Below, in pieces: positions 14,821-16,205 of a DNA stretch of 16,205 nucleotides (positions within the stretch are counted from its first letter, which is position 1; each line of letters opens with the position of its first letter). The notes below the pieces were generated by a model. That model saw nothing but the letters and a program-made list of their open reading frames with translations, searched no databases and had not been told where the DNA came from. Location of the stretch: assembly GCA_019309605.1 (NCBI GenBank), contig JAFDFW010000012.1, positions 1 to 16,205 of the forward strand, read 5' to 3'. The position numbers and the translations under genes are program-made. Origin of the DNA: Deltaproteobacteria bacterium (lineage in GTDB: Bacteria; Myxococcota_A; Polyangia; Polyangiales; Houyiibacteriaceae).

Positions 14821-15611
14821 TCGAGCCCCCCGGCACCCAGCTGTGGGCCGATTCGCGGTGGCGCGACGGTTGGCGCGTGCAGCGCCGTTGGGATGGTCGG
14901 GCGAGCCGGATGCTCAATCCTGCCGGCCGGATCGTGTGCCGAGGTTCTATCGCCGAATGCGAGCGCGCTCTCGAACAGGCCCACCCCGCGCAGGCTCCGG
15001 CGGATCATCTCGTCGTCCTGCTGCATGGCCTCGGACGAACCCGCCGTTCCCTCGCGCGTTTGGACAGGGCTCTCCTGGAAGCCGGGTTCACAACGGCGCG
15101 TCTCGACTACCCGAGCACCCGCAAGCCGATTCAGGAGCACGCTGAGACCGTCGCCGACTTGCTCGACCACATGCCGACGCCCGCGAAGCTCTCGTTTGCA
15201 TCCCACAGCTTGGGCGGCCTCATCGTCAGACAGCTTCTCGGCTACGATTCCGCATGGCGTCCATCGGTCGAACGAGTCGTGATGGTGGCACCGCCGAACC
15301 AGGGCGCGTCGCTCGCGGCCTCGCTCGATAAAGGCAGCATCATGCGGGGTATTCTTGGCCCCTCGTACGGCCAGATCGCCCAAGGGTTCGCCACGACGCT
15401 GCCTGTCCCGGACGTCCCGGTGGCGATCTTTGCGGGGGACGTCACGGGCGTCCCCGGCGTACCGGGCGACGGGTTGGTGTCCGTCGACGAGACTCGCCTA
15501 GAGGGTTCGACAGAGCACCACATCGTACCCGCGATCCACACGTTCCTGATGAACCACCCGGCGGTGATTCATGGAGCGGTCTCGTTCCTAAGCCGCGCCC
15601 CAGACCGCTGA
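14817..15611 (+). CDS. Alpha/beta hydrolase (lipase/esterase-like) with extra N-terminal module
   Basis: The 264-residue protein carries an alpha/beta hydrolase fold from about residue 63: strand and oxyanion loop LVVLLHGLG (65-73), nucleophile elbow ASHSLGG (128-134, candidate Ser131, with Ser in place of the first Gly of GxSxG), PPNQGASLA (159-167) as in PGAP1/lipase-like hydrolases that recognise lipids or acyl groups, a Gly-rich GDGLVSVDET (217-226) carrying the candidate acid, and the histidine region HHIVPAIHTFLMNHP (234-248; H241 or H247). Residues 1-60 form a separate Trp/Arg-rich segment (LWADSRWRDGWRVQRRWDGR) of unknown role. No signal peptide, so cytoplasmic as read. ATG lies in the ATGA overlap with the preceding 401-residue protein, and the two are probably translated together. 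The last 24 bases overlap the convergent epimerase gene. Substrate unknown. Confidence 0.85.
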   Translation: MIEPPGTQLWADSRWRDGWRVQRRWDGRASRMLNPAGRIVCRGSIAECERALEQAHPAQAPADHLVVLLHGLGRTRRSLARLDRALLEAGFTTARLDYPSTRKPIQEHAETVADLLDHMPTPAKLSFASHSLGGLIVRQLLGYDSAWRPSVERVVMVAPPNQGASLAASLDKGSIMRGILGPSYGQIAQGFATTLPVPDVPVAIFAGDVTGVPGVPGDGLVSVDETRLEGSTEHHIVPAIHTFLMNHPAVIHGAVSFLSRAPDR

Positions 15612-16205
15612 TGACGGTCGCAGCAGGCCGACTTTGCGGTCGTGTCGCGCGCCCTCGCGATCGGTTTCCAATAGCAGCGGCCCGTCCAAGTCGACGTATT
15701 CCGCGTCCGATGTGAGCAACAGCGCCGGCTCGATGGAGAGGGACGTGCTGACCATGCATCCCAGCATCACGCGCAAGCCCAAGCGCCGAGCTTCCCCAAC
15801 GCAGTAGAGGGCTTCGGTGAGGCCCCCGGACTTGTCGAGCTTGATGTTGACCATGTCGTATCGCCGCCCGATGTCCGAAAACGAACGCCGATCGTGAAAC
15901 CCCTCGTCGACGCAGATAGGGATGGCCCGTTCCAGTTTCCCAAGAATGGCATCGTGGCCGGCCGGAAGCGGTTGCTCGACCACGAAGACACCGAGTTTCG
16001 GTAGTAGAGGGAGCCACGCGGCGAGTTGCTCGGCTGACCAGGCTTCGTTCGCATCGATCACCAACTCGGCTTCAGGCGCGGCCTCATGCACCGCTGCGAT
16101 GCGCTCGAGATCCTCGCCCCCGTCCACCTTGACTTTGATCACCGGCGCGTCCTCGAGTCCGGCGGCGGCGGCGTTCATCTTCTCGGCCGTGTCGACGCTC
16201 ACCGT
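15588..16205 (-). CDS. Dipeptide epimerase (L-Ala-D/L-Glu epimerase type), N-terminus cut by window edge
   Basis: This is the C-terminal part (about 205 residues visible) of an enolase-superfamily dipeptide epimerase, which inverts the alpha-carbon of dipeptides such as L-Ala-D-Glu in murein-peptide recycling. All barrel signatures occur in order: VIKVKVDGG with the KxK catalytic pair, DANEAW (first metal Asp), VVEQPLP (metal Glu), ICVDEGF (third metal ligand), MVNIKLDKSGGL (second catalytic lysine), MLGCMVSTSL and the DLDGPLLL motif whose DxD recognises the dipeptide's ammonium group and separates this family from other enolase relatives. The reading frame is open to the window edge (position 16205), and the internal GTG near 16202 is not a credible start because the N-terminal lid domain would be missing. 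It lies convergent to the hydrolase with a 24-base overlap. Confidence 0.9.
   Translation of the reverse strand, partial: TVSVDTAEKMNAAAAGLEDAPVIKVKVDGGEDLERIAAVHEAAPEAELVIDANEAWSAEQLAAWLPLLPKLGVFVVEQPLPAGHDAILGKLERAIPICVDEGFHDRRSFSDIGRRYDMVNIKLDKSGGLTEALYCVGEARRLGLRVMLGCMVSTSLSIEPALLLTSDAEYVDLDGPLLLETDREGARHDRKVGLLRPSSAVWGAA

Overview
The window is GC-rich, gene-dense bacterial DNA: 11 protein-coding genes, short gaps, several overlapping gene ends, and no RNA gene, transposase, CRISPR array or phage gene that I can see. The gene content (RecC, the carboxynorspermidine route to polyamines, a giant acyl-CoA-dehydratase-activase-like protein, a periplasmic di-heme peroxidase lipoprotein) and codon use fit a GC-rich Gram-negative bacterium. 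A deltaproteobacterial or myxococcal lineage is my best guess, at low confidence, because no marker gene is present.

Positions 1-5438 (minus strand) hold a four-gene run in the order carboxynorspermidine dehydrogenase, nspC, an SRPBCC-fold protein, recC. The two polyamine genes overlap (TAGTG) and together convert aspartate semialdehyde plus a diamine into norspermidine or spermidine. recC leaves the window at position 1 and is broken by a frameshift near 835-885; both halves carry clear RecC motifs, so this is either an assembly error or a genuine lesion.

Positions 5588-11097 (plus strand) hold the most unusual content: a 1198-residue protein with two complete BadF/BcrA/HgdC-type ATPase domains, a cysteine-rich linker, a COG3580-like domain and a coiled-coil tail, followed 11 bases later by a 633-residue cysteine-rich COG3581-like partner. 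These are relatives of the ATP-driven, iron-sulfur electron-transfer system that activates 2-hydroxyacyl-CoA dehydratases, but no dehydratase or CoA-transferase gene is nearby and the substrate is unknown.

Positions 11170-16205 hold shorter, mostly independent units: a di-heme cytochrome c peroxidase/MauG-type lipoprotein (minus), a divergent histidine phosphatase (plus), a flavin reductase-like protein (minus), an unrecognised 401-residue acidic protein coupled by ATGA overlap to an alpha/beta hydrolase (plus), and a dipeptide epimerase of the enolase superfamily that runs off the right edge (minus). The only gaps of note are 5439-5587 and 13424-13614; neither shows a convincing promoter by eye.
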